Origin: CAYUCJ01 sp049282265
GTDB lineage: Bacteria > Desulfobacterota > DSM-4660 > Desulfatiglandales > Desulfatiglandaceae
Reading direction: 5' to 3'
Length of the DNA: 51,997 nt
Assembly (NCBI GenBank): GCA_049282265.1
Contig: JBAPTR010000188.1
Location: 1 to 51,997 of the forward strand
The position numbers and the translations under genes were made by a program. Positions within the stretch are counted from its first letter, which is position 1; every line of letters begins with the position of its first letter. The notes below the pieces were generated by a model, which had not been told where the DNA came from, did not search any database, and saw only the letters and a program-made list of their open reading frames with translations. This document shows, in pieces, positions 32,797 to 41,294 of the stretch.

Positions 32797-33977
32797 TGCA
32801 GACATTCATGAGAAACAAGCTCGTGAGCATCACCAGGAGGGGCAATGATACCCTGGTGATCCACGGTGTCCTGGATGACGATATCTATGGACTTGAAATG
32901 AATATGGAGATCCGGCTCACGGATCTCACCATCCTCTCCCTCGATGGGAAATGGAACCACTGGACCACCCCTGAATGTCCCCGTGCGGTCCACTTCCTCC
33001 AGGAAGCGGTGGGCCTCAGGATCGATGAAGAAGGCTTCTCACAGAAAATCCATAGGCTCGTGGGCCGGAAGGCATGCCGGCACTTTGCCAACCTGGCACT
33101 CGAGTGCTGTCACTCCGCCGGGGAAGCGGCCCTGCTTGCGAAGTGGGAAGACAGGAAGGGCATGAATCCGGCACTGACCTTTGAGGCATTCCTGGGCCAA
33201 ACCGAAAGACCCGCCACGACCGTTCCTTCAGGCACCATTGTGTCCGCCGTACCCAGCCCACCCCGGCCCGCGGTTCGGGTTGAAAAAACCAAAGCCCCAA
33301 AAAAAATCCCGGTTTCCGCGGGCATGGTCATTGATCTCCACGTGCACACCTCCCCGGCATCTCCCTGCAGTTCCGCTCCCGTGGATGATCTGATCCAGGA
33401 AGCGAAGCGGATCGGCCTGGACGGTATCTGCCTGACGGACCACAATTACCTCTGGCCCGATGAATCCGTGGAAGAACTTCGCCAAAGGCATGGTTTTCTG
33501 ATCCTCCGTGGAAATGAAATAACGACTGAACAGGGGGACATGCTCGTCTTCGGTCTTGATCGGGACGTCAAAGGCATCATTCAACTCAAAGACCTGGCCG
33601 AAGAGGTCCATGGTTCAGGCGGATTGATCATCGCCGCCCATCCCTTTCGCGGTTTTCTGACCTTCGGCGTTGGGCAACTTGGCCTGACCGTCGAAAAAGC
33701 TGCTGAACGACCGCTCTTTCGATCGGTGGATGCCATTGAGGTCCTGAACGGCAAGGTGACCAAGAAGGAAAATGCCTTTGCCTCTGAGGTGGCAGACGGC
33801 TTGGGCCTGCCTGCCACCGGCGGCAGTGACGCCCACGAGGTTTCCGAGGTGGGGCTCTATGCCACCCGCTTTTTTACCCGAATCCGCGATGAAAATGAGC
33901 TTGTCAACGCCTTGAAAGAGGGCGCCTGTGCCCCATGCGCCTTTCGAGCAAAGGAAAAGGAGTCGGTATTGCCATGA
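32793..33977 (+). CDS. DUF2889-PHP fusion protein (putative metal-dependent phosphoesterase)
   Basis: A 394-residue two-part protein. Residues about 5-125 repeat the DUF2889 pattern (ITRRGNDTLVIHGVLDDDIY, VGLRIDEEGFSQKIHRLVG). A Pro/Lys-rich linker (about 135-175) follows. Residues about 180-380 are a PHP domain: DLHVHTS (H183, H185), LTDHN (D216, H217), E242, AAHPFRG (H283) and GGSDAHE (D346, H348), a full set of metal ligands. PHP domains hydrolyse phosphoesters or cyclic phosphates with two or three metal ions. The fusion suggests that DUF2889 binds or recognises the PHP substrate. It overlaps both neighbours by ATGA. Confidence 0.8.
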   Translation: MMQTFMRNKLVSITRRGNDTLVIHGVLDDDIYGLEMNMEIRLTDLTILSLDGKWNHWTTPECPRAVHFLQEAVGLRIDEEGFSQKIHRLVGRKACRHFANLALECCHSAGEAALLAKWEDRKGMNPALTFEAFLGQTERPATTVPSGTIVSAVPSPPRPAVRVEKTKAPKKIPVSAGMVIDLHVHTSPASPCSSAPVDDLIQEAKRIGLDGICLTDHNYLWPDESVEELRQRHGFLILRGNEITTEQGDMLVFGLDRDVKGIIQLKDLAEEVHGSGGLIIAAHPFRGFLTFGVGQLGLTVEKAAERPLFRSVDAIEVLNGKVTKKENAFASEVADGLGLPATGGSDAHEVSEVGLYATRFFTRIRDENELVNALKEGACAPCAFRAKEKESVLP

Positions 33978-35395
33978 AAAATCACCCTGACTGGGAAAAA
34001 CTGATCCGGCGGCTGGAACTTCTGATGCGGCTCAAATCCTTTCCCGTCGCCTTCAAGATGCTTGAAAACAAAGAGGCCCTTGATAAAATTCCCTTCATGC
34101 GAAGGCCGGATCACAAGGTGACCCTCTGTCAACTCATCACCCTGGTAAGGAGCTTCGACTGGACCGTGGGTGCTGAAGGCAGCGATTTTCTGGCCCCTGC
34201 CTGCCCTTCCATGCTGGGACTGGCTGAAAAGCCCGACACATACAAGGATGGAACGTTTCGAAGTATCGTCTGGGTAAAGACAAGGGAAGATGGAAAGAAA
34301 TATGAGGCCTCCATCCCCCATCTGCCCTTGGGGAAATATGAAGCCGTGGCCATGGCCCCCCTGGTCTACAAACCCTTCGAGCCGGACATTGTCCTCATCT
34401 ACGCGAACCCCGCCCAGATGATGCTCCTCATCAATTCTCTCCAGTTCGAGGACTATGAGGTCATGCAGTTTTTCTGTGTGGGGGAATCCTCGTGTTCGGA
34501 TGCCATTGCCCGGTGCTATTTGACGGGAAAGCCTGCCTTGACGATTCCGTGTTACGGTGAAAGACGGTACGGCCATGCCCAGGACGAAGACCTGGTCATG
34601 GCCCTCCCCGCCGGAATCATGGAGAAAGCCCTCCGTGGCATGGAGGCCCTTTACCGGCGCGGAATCCGCTATCCCATCAGCTATGCAGGGGCGGAGCAAG
34701 ACGTTACCACGGCGTTTCCCATGTCCTATGGGGGACTCGATGAACTGGAAAACCTTCGCGGAGAAGACGGACGTCTCCTCCTGGGGGTAACGGGCGGCAT
34801 TGCCAGCGGCAAGACCACGGTTGCCGACATGCTTGAGAAAATGGGCGCACCCGCGATCGACTTCGACCTCATCGCGAGAGAGGTGGTGGAACCGGGCCAA
34901 CCTGCCCTCCGGGATATCGTAGAATACTTCGGCAAGCAGGTCCTGAGCGAAGATGGGCATCTGGACCGCAAAAAACTCTCAGGCATTGTTTTTCGGGATT
35001 TTGAAAAGAGAAAAAAACTGGAAGGATTTACGCATCCCAGAATACATGAGGAATTTGCCAGGCAGGTTGGTGAAATCGCAAAGGAAAAACCGGGTGCCGT
35101 GATCCAGGTGGTGATCCCGCTCCTGATCGAGCTGAACCTCCAGTACATCTTTCACAAGCTGCTGGTCGTCCATGTCCCCCGGGAGACCCAGATAGACCGG
35201 CTCATGGAGAGGGATCGTATCAGCCGGGAGGAAGCCGCCAATATCCTGAAGGCCCAGCTGCCCATCGACGAGAAGGTGGGATACGCGGACTTTGTCATCC
35301 AGAATGAAAAGGGATTGGCGGAAACACAAGAACAGGTGAAAGAGCTGTGGGAAACGCTGAAAAAGGAGCAAGAAGGAGGGGGGAAAAATGGATAA
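33974..35395 (+). CDS. coaE: DUF169-dephospho-CoA kinase fusion
   Basis: A 473-residue fusion. Residues 1-255 form a DUF169 domain (LKSFPVAFKMLENKEAL, ITLVRSFDWTVG, PLVYKPFEPDIVLIYANPAQ, SSCSDAIARCYLTGKPALTI), with cysteines at 52, 77, 168, 174, 181 and 193. Residues 267-465 are dephospho-CoA kinase, the last step of CoA synthesis: P-loop GVTGGIASGKTTV (271-283), AIDFDLIAREVV with D297/D299, IPLLIELNLQ, and RLMERDRISREEA. All kinase motifs are intact. The start at 33974 overlaps the previous stop by ATGA and has AAAGGAG upstream. No separate coaE was seen in the window, so this may be the cell's only one. The fusion joint is supported by one uninterrupted frame. Confidence 0.85.
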   Translation: MKNHPDWEKLIRRLELLMRLKSFPVAFKMLENKEALDKIPFMRRPDHKVTLCQLITLVRSFDWTVGAEGSDFLAPACPSMLGLAEKPDTYKDGTFRSIVWVKTREDGKKYEASIPHLPLGKYEAVAMAPLVYKPFEPDIVLIYANPAQMMLLINSLQFEDYEVMQFFCVGESSCSDAIARCYLTGKPALTIPCYGERRYGHAQDEDLVMALPAGIMEKALRGMEALYRRGIRYPISYAGAEQDVTTAFPMSYGGLDELENLRGEDGRLLLGVTGGIASGKTTVADMLEKMGAPAIDFDLIAREVVEPGQPALRDIVEYFGKQVLSEDGHLDRKKLSGIVFRDFEKRKKLEGFTHPRIHEEFARQVGEIAKEKPGAVIQVVIPLLIELNLQYIFHKLLVVHVPRETQIDRLMERDRISREEAANILKAQLPIDEKVGYADFVIQNEKGLAETQEQVKELWETLKKEQEGGGKNG

Positions 35396-36341
35396 TCGTT
35401 CATTGCAGGAAGTGGATCGTGTTGAGGTGCTTACCCTGATGGACAATTATGTGGATGTCCTGCTCACCAGTACGGACGTTGTCGAGAGACCTCCCCTTGG
35501 AAAGGACGGGAAGATCCCTGCCGATAACCTGGTGGCGGAACATGGTCTCTCTTTGCTGATCACCCTTTATAAGAATGATGAAACCCACACCGTACTCTTT
35601 GATACCGGCCACAGCAGCGTGGGGGTCCTCCACAATATTGCCCTGCTCGAGATCGATCCGACCGACATAGAGGCCCTGGTGTTGAGCCACGGTCACATGG
35701 ATCATACCGCAACCCTTTACCCCCTTCTGGACAGGATACCGGGACCTGTCCCCCTGGTGGTTCACCCCGACGCGTTTCTTTCACCCCGTTATTTAGCGCT
35801 GGATGACGGTCGGAAACTCCTGTTTCCCCAGACCCTGAAAAGACCCGAACTGGAGAAACGGAAAGTCGAAGTCCTGGAGAGCACAGAACCGACCCTTATC
35901 GCCGGGAATACGGCCCTGGTCACCGGTGAGGTGGAACGTACAACCCCGTTTGAAAAAGGGCTCCCGAATGCATTCCTTGAAAGAAACGGCGCCATAGAAA
36001 AGGATCCGATCCTGGATGATCAGGCCATCGTGATTAAGCTGAAAGGGAAGGGACTTGTGGTCATCTCGGGATGTGCCCACGCCGGGATTATGAACACGCT
36101 CCTTTACGCCATGAAGCTGACGGGCGTTTCACAGATTCACGCGGTCCTGGGAGGATTCCACCTCTCCGGGGCCTTTTTTGAACCCATTATTGAGGACACC
36201 ATAGAGGAATTGAAAAAACTGGCCCCTGAAATTCTTGTGCCCATGCATTGCACCGGTTGGAAGGCCATCCATCGGTTTTCGGAAGAATTTCCGGAATCAT
36301 TCATCCTTAACAGTGTGGGATCACGATTCACGATCTCCTAG
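35388..36341 (+). CDS. MBL-fold metallo-hydrolase (COG1237-like)
   Basis: A 317-residue metallo-beta-lactamase fold hydrolase. The metal motif is SHGHMDHT (H101, H103, D105, H106), with ISGCAHAG and GGFHLSG providing later ligands. The arrangement DTGHSS...LSHGHMDH...GCAHAG...GGFHL is that of COG1237, annotated as 7,8-dihydropterin-6-methyl-4-(beta-D-ribofuranosyl)aminobenzene-phosphate synthase-like hydrolases; real substrates are mostly unknown. It starts inside the last eight bases of the DUF169-CoaE gene, with AGGAGGGGGG upstream. Its 3' end overlaps the convergent prmC by 21 bp. Confidence 0.85.
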   Translation: MDNRSLQEVDRVEVLTLMDNYVDVLLTSTDVVERPPLGKDGKIPADNLVAEHGLSLLITLYKNDETHTVLFDTGHSSVGVLHNIALLEIDPTDIEALVLSHGHMDHTATLYPLLDRIPGPVPLVVHPDAFLSPRYLALDDGRKLLFPQTLKRPELEKRKVEVLESTEPTLIAGNTALVTGEVERTTPFEKGLPNAFLERNGAIEKDPILDDQAIVIKLKGKGLVVISGCAHAGIMNTLLYAMKLTGVSQIHAVLGGFHLSGAFFEPIIEDTIEELKKLAPEILVPMHCTGWKAIHRFSEEFPESFILNSVGSRFTIS

Positions 36342-37247
36342 GAGGCTGTCCGAGAATAGACTCCTGGCACAGACGACCCGGTGCCGGCCACTGTAATCAC
36401 GGATGCGGCCGGCTCCACCGTAGCAACGGGTTTCTTCTGCAATTTTCATGGCCCTTTCCGTCTGCCCAGGCGCCATTTCCACAAGGAGCCACCCACCGTG
36501 ATTCAGAAAGTCGGGGGCCTCCCGCAGGATACGCTCGACATATGCCATCCCGCCGGGGCCTCCCGCAAGGGCTGTGCGCGGTTCATGATCCCTCACTTCG
36601 GGTGGAAGCGCCCCATACTCCTCCTCCCCCACATAGGGGGGATTTGAGACAATGATATCAAAAACCGCCTCCTTTTCTCTTATGGAATCAAACAGGTCCC
36701 CCTGCCTGAACCGGATCCGATCATGAACCCCGTGCTTCTCTGCATTGACCTGCGCCCAATGGAGGGCTTCAGCTGAAATATCCGTGGCCCAAACCTCCCA
36801 TTCAGGGAGTTCCTTCGCTAGCGAAACGGCTATGATTCCCGAACCGGTCCCCAGATCCAGGAGCCGCAGCCTCAGACCTTGCCCCGCTTTCGCTTTTTCC
36901 GCTCTGGCAACGGCCTGCTCCACCAAAAGTTCCGTCTCCGGCCTCGGGATGAGCACGCCGGGACCCACCTCGAACGCCAAGGACCAGAATTCCTGGACCC
37001 CGGTGATATATTGGAGAGGTTCTCCCCGCACCCGGCGTCGAACGAGATCCCTGTAGCCTGAAAGTTCATTCTTGGTGAGGGGTTTTTCAAATTGCAGGTA
37101 AAGGCTGACCCGGTCCATCCCGAGTCCATGGGCAAGGAGTACTTCCGCTGTCAGGCGGGGACTTTCAATGCGCTTCTCTTTGAGGTATTTGGTGGTGGTT
37201 TTCAGGAGGTCGCCGATGGTCCATGAAACCGCGTCCATGAGCGTCAC
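36321..37247 (-). CDS. prmC: Release factor glutamine methyltransferase
   Basis: A 308-residue SAM-dependent methyltransferase that methylates the Gln of the GGQ motif of release factors. The SAM loop is LLDLGTGSGIIAVSLA, and the catalytic motif is SNPPYVGE. The N-terminal helical domain with LQYITGVQEFWSLAFEV recognises the release factor. It lies 7 bp downstream of prfA, the classical prfA-prmC pair. The C-terminal residues (SLFSDSLLGDRES) extend past the usual end and overlap the convergent MBL gene. Confidence 0.93.
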   Translation of the reverse strand: MTLMDAVSWTIGDLLKTTTKYLKEKRIESPRLTAEVLLAHGLGMDRVSLYLQFEKPLTKNELSGYRDLVRRRVRGEPLQYITGVQEFWSLAFEVGPGVLIPRPETELLVEQAVARAEKAKAGQGLRLRLLDLGTGSGIIAVSLAKELPEWEVWATDISAEALHWAQVNAEKHGVHDRIRFRQGDLFDSIREKEAVFDIIVSNPPYVGEEEYGALPPEVRDHEPRTALAGGPGGMAYVERILREAPDFLNHGGWLLVEMAPGQTERAMKIAEETRCYGGAGRIRDYSGRHRVVCARSLFSDSLLGDRES

Positions 37248-37254
37248 GATCGGA

Positions 37255-38325
37255 TCAGTTGCCCGAGGTCTTCTTCAGAGCCTCGGTCTGAAAATGTGTG
37301 GTCAGGGGTTCGATGAGGAGATCCAAGTGCCCCTGGAGGACATCTTCCAGTTGATAGAGGGTCAGGCCGATCCTGTGTTCGGAAACGCGTCCCTGGGGAA
37401 AATTGTAGGTCCGGATGCGCTCGCTTCGGTCACCTGAACCTACCATATTTCGCCTTTCCTCGGAAATCTTGGACTGCTGTTCGGACACTTCAAGATCCAG
37501 CAAACGGGAACGGAGGACCTTCATGGCCTTTGCCTTGTTCTTGTGTTGTGATTTCTCGTCCTGGCAGGTGACCACCAGACCGGAGGGGACGTGGGTAATG
37601 CGAACGGCAGAATCCGTAACGTTAACGTGCTGTCCACCGTGTCCTGAAGAGCGGTAAACATCGATGCGAAGGTCCTCGGGATCGACCTCCACGTCGATTT
37701 CTTCGGCCTCAGGCAGCACAGCCACCGTGACGGCTGAGGTATGGATGCGCCCCTGGGTCTCCGTCTCCGGGACGCGTTGCACCCGATGAACGCCGGACTC
37801 ATATTTGAGATGGCTGTAAACCCGATCACCGGAAACCAGGATGATGATCTCCTTGAAGCCCCCGATTCCCGTGGCATTCTGACTGAGAATCTCGGTCTTC
37901 CACGACCTCATCTCTGCGTAACGGGCATACATCCTGAAAAGATCGGCAGCAAAAAGGGCGGCCTCTTCACCTCCCGTTCCGGCCCTGATCTCCAGCAGGG
38001 TATTTTTTTCGTCATGGGGATCTCTGGGAAGGAGTAGTACCTTGAGGTCCGCTTCAAGTTGCATCATGGAGGAACGAAGGGAATCAATTTCCTCCCTGGC
38101 AAGTTTCCTCATTTCAGGATCAGTGTCTTCCAGCAGGGGGGTGTTTTTCTCAATCTCCTCCCGCGCTGTCTCGTACTTCCTGAAGGCTGAAATAATAGGG
38201 CTCAGGAGGCTGTGTTCCTTTGCGTACTTCTGGAATACCTTCCGGTCCTTGATGATTTCAGGGCTGCTCAGATACCCCTCGAGATCCAGGTATCGGGTTT
38301 CAATTTCCTTGATCTTTCCAAACAT
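37255..38325 (-). CDS. prfA: Peptide chain release factor 1
   Basis: A 356-residue RF1 that terminates translation at UAA and UAG. The catalytic tripeptide GGQ is at 230-232 in SSGHGGQHVN. The codon-recognition P-x-T motif is P186-E187-T188 in RVPETETQGRIHTS (PAT in E. coli), so it is RF1 and not RF2. AGTGGEEAALFAADLFRMY is the other conserved block. It is upstream of prmC and downstream of rpmE. Confidence 0.95.
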   Translation of the reverse strand: MFGKIKEIETRYLDLEGYLSSPEIIKDRKVFQKYAKEHSLLSPIISAFRKYETAREEIEKNTPLLEDTDPEMRKLAREEIDSLRSSMMQLEADLKVLLLPRDPHDEKNTLLEIRAGTGGEEAALFAADLFRMYARYAEMRSWKTEILSQNATGIGGFKEIIILVSGDRVYSHLKYESGVHRVQRVPETETQGRIHTSAVTVAVLPEAEEIDVEVDPEDLRIDVYRSSGHGGQHVNVTDSAVRITHVPSGLVVTCQDEKSQHKNKAKAMKVLRSRLLDLEVSEQQSKISEERRNMVGSGDRSERIRTYNFPQGRVSEHRIGLTLYQLEDVLQGHLDLLIEPLTTHFQTEALKKTSGN

Positions 38326-38418
38326 AGAAATCCGTGGAACTTCAGGAGTTCACGGTTGCTCCCCGAAAATAATTGTTTACCACAGAGGCACAGTTCATCT
38401 TGAACGCAAAATGGAATC

Positions 38419-38649
38419 TCAGGATTTCACCTTTGCTGAGTGCTCCTGCTCAAACTTTGCATATTTCCTCTTGAACCGCTCAACCCGCCCCGCTGAATCG
38501 ACCAGTTTCTGCTTGCCGGTAAAGAAGGGGTGGCACTTGGAGCAGATTTCCACTTTGATTTCCTTCAGGGTTGAGCCGGCCTCAAATTCATTGCCACAGG
38601 CACAACGCACCTTTGCCTTGTAATATTCCGGGTGAATCCCTTGTTTCAT
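38419..38649 (-). CDS. rpmE: 50S ribosomal protein L31 (zinc-type)
   Basis: A 76-residue L31 with the zinc-binding form: CACGNEF and CSKCHPFFTGKQKLVDSAGRVERF. The cysteines in CACG and CSKC mark the Zn-containing paralogue, used when zinc is sufficient. AAGGAGACATC precedes the ATG. It lies between rho and prfA, its usual position. Confidence 0.93.
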   Translation of the reverse strand: MKQGIHPEYYKAKVRCACGNEFEAGSTLKEIKVEICSKCHPFFTGKQKLVDSAGRVERFKRKYAKFEQEHSAKVKS

Positions 38650-38687
38650 GATGTCTCCTTTTCTAAACCATCCAGGTTGTAATATCT

Positions 38688-39935
38688 CTACTGGCTCATG
38701 GAATCCAGAAACTCTTTATTGTCTCCAGTTCCTCTTATTTTTTCAAGTAAAAATTCCATGCTGTCCACCGGTGTCAGGGGAGACAGGAGTTTTCGCAGGA
38801 TCCAGATGCGGTTCAGATCCGCCTCATCCAACAGCAGTTCTTCTTTTCGGGTTCCGGAACGGTTGATATCAAAGGAGGGGAATACCCGCCTGTCCGTCAG
38901 TTTCCTGTCCAGATGAATTTCCATGTTGCCGGTGCCCTTGAACTCTTCAAAAATGACTTCGTCCATCCTGCTGCCCGTATCGACGAGGGCGGTGGCGATA
39001 ATGGTCAGGCTTCCCCCCTCCTCAATATTCCGCGCCGCACCAAAGAACCGCTTCGGTTTATGCAGGGCATTGGAATCCAAGCCCCCTGACAGGATCTTCC
39101 CACTGGGGGGAACAACCGTATTGTAGGCCCTTGCGAGACGCGTGATACTGTCCAGAAGAATGAGTACGTCGAGTTTGTGTTCCACCAGTCTCTTCGCCTT
39201 TTCTATCACCATCTCGGCCACCTGGACGTGCCGCTGTGGCGGTTCGTCGAATGTCGAACTGATCACCTCCGCGTCCACCGAACGTGACATGTCCGTGACT
39301 TCTTCGGGCCTTTCATCGATGAGCAGGACGATCTTATGGATGGATTTGTCGTTTTCCGTGACACTGTTGGCAATGTTCTGGAGGAGCATGGTCTTGCCGG
39401 TTCGCGGCGGGGCCACTATCAACCCCCTCTGGCCTTTGCCTATCGGCGTCATAAGGTCCATTATTCTCGAGGAATAATTGTCGGCCTTCGTTTCCAGATT
39501 GATTCTTTCCTCCGGATACAGTGGGGTCAGGTTATCAAAGAGGATTTTCTCACGCGCAATTTCCGGGTCCTCATGGTTAACGCTCTCCACTTTCAGAAGG
39601 GCAAAATAGCGCTCCGAATCCTTGGGCGGCCTGATCTGGCCGGAAATGGTATCACCCGTTCTCAGATTGAAGCGACGGATCTGGGAAGGAGAAATATAGA
39701 TGTCGTCCGGCCCCGGCAGATAATTGGCGTCAGGCGCCCGGAGGAAACCAAATCCATCGGGCAGCGTTTCCAATACCCCCTCCCCGTAAATAAGGCCGTG
39801 TTGTTCCGAATGGGCCTGAAGCAGAGCGAACACCAGTTCCTGCTTGCGCAATCTTGATGCGCCCTGGATATCAAACTCCTTGGCCATCCTGGCCAACTCA
39901 CTGATCTTCGTTTTTTTCAGTTCAATAAGATTCAT
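38688..39935 (-). CDS. rho: Transcription termination factor Rho
   Basis: A 415-residue hexameric RNA helicase. The N-terminal helical region MNLIELKKTKISELARMAKE is followed by the RNA-binding cold-shock-like domain (GVLETLPDGFGFLRAPDANY). Walker A is VAPPRTGKTMLLQNIA and Walker B region VLILLDSITRLARAYN; the Q-loop/R-loop SGGLDSNALHKPKRFFGAARN is complete. ATG 39935 has AGGAG upstream and fits the family start; a longer open frame to 40025 is not supported. A candidate promoter lies 310 bp further upstream, which leaves a long leader. Confidence 0.95.
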   Translation of the reverse strand: MNLIELKKTKISELARMAKEFDIQGASRLRKQELVFALLQAHSEQHGLIYGEGVLETLPDGFGFLRAPDANYLPGPDDIYISPSQIRRFNLRTGDTISGQIRPPKDSERYFALLKVESVNHEDPEIAREKILFDNLTPLYPEERINLETKADNYSSRIMDLMTPIGKGQRGLIVAPPRTGKTMLLQNIANSVTENDKSIHKIVLLIDERPEEVTDMSRSVDAEVISSTFDEPPQRHVQVAEMVIEKAKRLVEHKLDVLILLDSITRLARAYNTVVPPSGKILSGGLDSNALHKPKRFFGAARNIEEGGSLTIIATALVDTGSRMDEVIFEEFKGTGNMEIHLDRKLTDRRVFPSFDINRSGTRKEELLLDEADLNRIWILRKLLSPLTPVDSMEFLLEKIRGTGDNKEFLDSMSQ

Positions 39936-40247
39936 TCCTGTTCTCCTGTTTGTACAGTAGATGAGGCAGTGCCCATCCATAAACACCTTAGGGGCACCGG
40001 CGAGTCTCCATTTCAGTCCTGCCAAGATGGGATTACAAGATCACGTCCAAGATCCCGGAGTTTGAGCGGGAAAAATCAAGGAATTATACAAAGACGCATC
40101 CCCCCGTTGGCGGGACACATATAATTCAGAAGATTGACGCTGAGATTTTGAACCCGCTACAGCGGGACCGGATGGAAACTCCTTATGAAGTCCGTCTTGA
40201 TGTTGAGTTTATACCGAATCCTCCAAAAGGTAGGAAACATTCTCTAT
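39936..40247 (-). promoter_or_regulatory. Long rho 5' leader (candidate autoregulatory region)
   Basis: About 310 bp between the candidate promoter and the rho start. It contains small hairpins such as CCCGCTgtAGCGGG (about 40152-40165) and the CCCGCCAACGGGGG region near 40107-40120. Rho genes in other bacteria are autoregulated through long leaders, so that role is inferred. On the plus strand the same DNA keeps one frame open from about 39995 to 40317 without a good start codon; I do not recognise its translation. Confidence 0.4.
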
Positions 40248-40277
40248 ACCATAGGCTTAAAGTCTATTTATTGTCAA
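40248..40277 (-). promoter_or_regulatory. Candidate sigma-70-type promoter for rho
   Basis: On the minus strand TTGACA (40277-40272) and TATGGT (40253-40248) are separated by 18 bp, with TATAGA just beyond as a second possible -10. The -35 hexamer is perfect. It lies immediately before the end of rluD, in the gap that precedes rho. Confidence 0.5.
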
Positions 40278-40283
40278 GGTTTT

Positions 40284-41264
40284 TTACCGGAGGCCTTCAT
40301 TGCGCGATTCCATGCTCCTGAGGCTTCCTATCATCTCTTCCATGTCCCCCGGAATGGCGGCCTCGAAGGTCATGAACCGACCGGTCTCCGGATGACAGAA
40401 ACCCAGAGATCCGGCGTGAAGCATCTGACGCTGCGGAAGGGGTAAAGGCCCCTTTTTCCATAAGGGATGACCCTTCCACCAGTTCTTTCCGTATCCGTAC
40501 ACCTGGTCTCCAACCACCGGGTGTCTCATGTTGGAAAAATGGACCCGGATCTGGTGTGTTCGTCCGGTCTTGATGGAAACAGCGACCAGGGAAAACCCGC
40601 TTTCGAAACGCTCCATGAGCCACCATATGGTTATGGCAACTTTTCCCCTGTTGAGAGCAACGGCCATCTCTTTCCGTTTTGTCGGATGTCTCCCGATGGG
40701 CAAATCGATCTTGCCTTTCCGGCCCCGCATCTTGCCATGGACCAGTGCTTGGTATTCTTTTCTGACCTCTCCGGATTTAAACTGGCGGGCCAGACCTGCA
40801 TGGGCCTGGTCATTCTTGGCCACAACCATGAGCCCCGAGGTATCCTTGTCAAGCCTGTGGACAATGCCCGGTCTTGCCACACCCCCGATACCCGAAAGAC
40901 CGCTGCAATGCCAGAGCAGACCATGGACCAGGGTTCCGGTGGCATGTCCGGCAGCCGGATGGACCACCAGGCCGGGGGGCTTGTTCACAACCAGAATGGA
41001 ATCGTCTTCATGGATAATCTCGAATGCAACCGGTTCCGGCTCAAGGCTTGAGGGGGAAGGCGGGGGAATGGTAATTCTGATATGGTCTCCGGCACGTGTC
41101 TTGTAACTGGCCCAGGAAGGACCTTGATTGACCTCGACCGCACCTTTCCTTATGAGTTCCTGGATCCTGGACCTGGAAATATCCAATGACCGGGAGGCGA
41201 GAAAAAGATCCAACCGCTGGGGCCGGTCCTCTCGGGAGACATCAAATTGAAATTCTGTGTCCAA
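40284..41264 (-). CDS. rluD: 23S rRNA pseudouridine synthase, RluD type
   Basis: A 326-residue RluA-family pseudouridine synthase. The N-terminal S4 domain (about 15-70: QRLDLFLASRSLDISRSRIQ) binds RNA. The catalytic block is GIVHRLDKDTSGLMVVAK with D139, the same position as in E. coli RluD. KTGRTHQIRVHFSNMRHPVVGD is the second family motif. It likely modifies helix 69 of 23S rRNA. It lies 30 bp downstream of carD. Confidence 0.92.
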   Translation of the reverse strand: MDTEFQFDVSREDRPQRLDLFLASRSLDISRSRIQELIRKGAVEVNQGPSWASYKTRAGDHIRITIPPPSPSSLEPEPVAFEIIHEDDSILVVNKPPGLVVHPAAGHATGTLVHGLLWHCSGLSGIGGVARPGIVHRLDKDTSGLMVVAKNDQAHAGLARQFKSGEVRKEYQALVHGKMRGRKGKIDLPIGRHPTKRKEMAVALNRGKVAITIWWLMERFESGFSLVAVSIKTGRTHQIRVHFSNMRHPVVGDQVYGYGKNWWKGHPLWKKGPLPLPQRQMLHAGSLGFCHPETGRFMTFEAAIPGDMEEMIGSLRSMESRNEGLR

Positions 41265-41294
41265 ATCATTCTTTGCCAGGTGTCAGTCCCCCGG

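Noticed and set aside
33857..34960. Minus-strand 367-codon open frame opposite the DUF169-CoaE gene
   Set aside because: It is antisense to a gene with clear P-loop and DUF169 blocks, and has no family motif or ribosome site.
34726..35395. A frameshift or assembly join between DUF169 and CoaE
   Set aside because: The frame is continuous through the linker ELENLRGEDGRLLLGVTGG, with no stop or second start with a ribosome site, so the fusion appears real.
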